Positions 8,882 to 9,967 of a stretch of 9,967 nucleotides of DNA are shown here, in pieces. The translations under genes and the position numbers were made by a program. Source of the DNA: an uncultured Bacteroidota bacterium (GTDB lineage: Bacteria; Bacteroidota; Bacteroidia; Flavobacteriales; UA16); contig CACAUH010000050.1 in assembly GCA_902535565.1 (NCBI GenBank), positions 1 to 9,967 of the forward strand, read 5' to 3'. A model generated the notes under the pieces. The model did no database searches, was not told the origin of the DNA, and saw only the letters and a list, made by a program, of their open reading frames with translations. Position 1 is the first letter of the stretch; each line of letters opens with the position of its first letter.

Positions 8882-9967
8882 TTAGAAGAGGGTGCTCTGG
8901 GTCTCTCCCTCGGGTGGGATTCCAGAGCCAGACTCGGGCGAAGAAGCGCCATTTTTCGGGGCTTCGCTTTCGCCACTCGGATTGTGTGCCTCCTGACCAT
9001 TGACAGCCTCACTTGCCGAGGGCAATTCAAGGTTGGGATCAGGCGTGTCCTCGAGGATCACCTTGGCGCGTGCATCTTGAGACAACCGCTTTCCACGGGC
9101 CTTGACGCCCTTGACCGCAATAAACTCATTCAGGCTGAAGCGTTGCTCGCCGAGATCCTTGGCCTTGCATTTGATAATGGGTGCCCCATGGTCCGTGAAA
9201 AGCAGCATTTTGCTTCCTTCCTCTTCGCCAATGAAACTCACCATTTTGGTGGAGGATTCTGCCAAAAATCGCTTCACGTATACCGACCTTTTCTCACCAT
9301 CTAGGTGAACCGCTGTTAGGGGGCGGTCCCGGTGCCATTTGTCCAAGAATACCATGTCCTCAGGAAAATGCACCGACATCTCTGGCTTAAGTAATTCGTA
9401 GGCCCCGCTCTCCATCACCACAATCAACCGGTCGTCCGGACCAAAGGCTCCGAGTAAGCGTCCCCTGCCCTCTCCATTGAGTCTGCGAACACTCTCATCA
9501 AACCAGACCTTCCGGGCACCAAGGGTGCTTGACCCCACGCTTTTGAGGTCAACCTTACCTGTGACGGTGTACTTGGTCACTGTGTTGCCCGCTGCGCCGC
9601 GTCCCTTAATGGAAATCTGGGAGAAATCCACATCGACCTTGAGGGACTTTAGCCGAGGCATTCTGCTCAAGTGAACCGTGACTTGCTCTGCCTCTCCATT
9701 GGGATTGGCACTGAACCACAGCACCTGGGTCCCCGGCGTCCCTTTCGTCAGTGGATACACCTTGTCTCGGGTCATGGATGTGACATTGAACCGCTTGGCC
9801 ATTGTGCGTCCTCCAGCGGACTTCTTTCCGTCCCGGTAGATCATGTTATAAGTGGTGCGCTCATCACCACGCTTCCAAACGCCCACATGCAAGATGTCTT
9901 TGCCGAAGAAGGCCTTGGACGTCACCTTGGAAACCTGCATCGTCCCGTCCTTTCGGAACACAATGAT
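8882..9967 (-). CDS. parC: DNA topoisomerase IV subunit A, C-terminal part (5' end outside window)
   Basis: ParC is the DNA-cleaving subunit of topoisomerase IV, which unlinks sister chromosomes and relaxes supercoils. Only the last 361 residues are present; the frame is open to the right edge, so the winged-helix and active-site Tyr lie outside. What is seen is the C-terminal beta-pinwheel DNA-wrapping domain, with repeated blade motifs: YRDGKK followed by MAKRFNVTSMTRDK (about 44-68 of the fragment), IKGRGAAGNTVTKY (120-133), and GEGRGRLLGAFGPDDRLIVV (165-184). No intact GyrA box (QRRGGKG) is visible, which argues for ParC over GyrA. The sequence is of the type found in Bacteroidota topoisomerase IV. 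The last roughly 50 residues are a Ser/Glu/Pro/Gly-rich, probably disordered tail ending QSTLF. The amylase gene starts 15 bases downstream of its TAA. Confidence 0.88.
   Translation of the reverse strand: MIVFRKDGTMQVSKVTSKAFFGKDILHVGVWKRGDERTTYNMIYRDGKKSAGGRTMAKRFNVTSMTRDKVYPLTKGTPGTQVLWFSANPNGEAEQVTVHLSRMPRLKSLKVDVDFSQISIKGRGAAGNTVTKYTVTGKVDLKSVGSSTLGARKVWFDESVRRLNGEGRGRLLGAFGPDDRLIVVMESGAYELLKPEMSVHFPEDMVFLDKWHRDRPLTAVHLDGEKRSVYVKRFLAESSTKMVSFIGEEEGSKMLLFTDHGAPIIKCKAKDLGEQRFSLNEFIAVKGVKARGKRLSQDARAKVILEDTPDPNLELPSASEAVNGQEAHNPSGESEAPKNGASSPESGSGIPPEGETQSTLF

Overview
The window looks like a chromosomal piece of a Bacteroidota bacterium, probably a marine or aquatic Flavobacteriales relative of moderate GC. 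The reasons are the Bacteroidota style of the topoisomerase IV A-subunit tail, the general lack of Shine-Dalgarno sequences before starts, a lipoprotein GH13 amylase, and a secreted protein built of Asp/Cys-rich thrombospondin-type-3-like repeats joined to 'ACNYD' modules, an architecture I associate with marine Bacteroidota. The taxonomic call is inference. Every supported gene lies on the minus strand, so the window reads from right to left.

Right to left: the C-terminal part of a ParC-like topoisomerase IV subunit A (8882-9967, its start lies outside); a GH13 alpha-amylase-family lipoprotein (7469-8866); methylglyoxal synthase MgsA (7110-7472), whose start overlaps the amylase stop by 4 bases; the release-factor glutamine methyltransferase PrmC (6191-7105); and NAD-dependent DNA ligase LigA (4177-6180). 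Gaps between these genes are 15 bases or less, so they form a likely operon of mixed housekeeping and carbohydrate genes. A 99-base AT-rich gap follows, with a weak hairpin.

The left 41% of the window (1-4077) is one uninterrupted minus-strand reading frame of 1359 codons that begins with a signal peptide at 4077 and runs off the left edge without a stop. It encodes a very large exported protein with a regular grammar: an ACNYD module, then a globular domain of about 190 residues (three copies), then a Cys4 exit linker, then a run of Asp/Cys-rich modules that includes twelve TSP3-like calcium-binding motifs, then the next ACNYD module. The modules come in two sizes, A (30 residues, 4 Cys) and B (32 residues, 6 Cys), combined as A, AB or ABB. 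This protein is the part of the window most worth further attention: its globular domain is one I cannot name, and its C-terminus, which should show how it is exported or anchored, lies outside.

No RNA genes, CRISPR arrays, insertion sequences or plus-strand genes could be supported. The long open frames on the plus strand under 1-4077 are by-products of the codon composition of the repeats.
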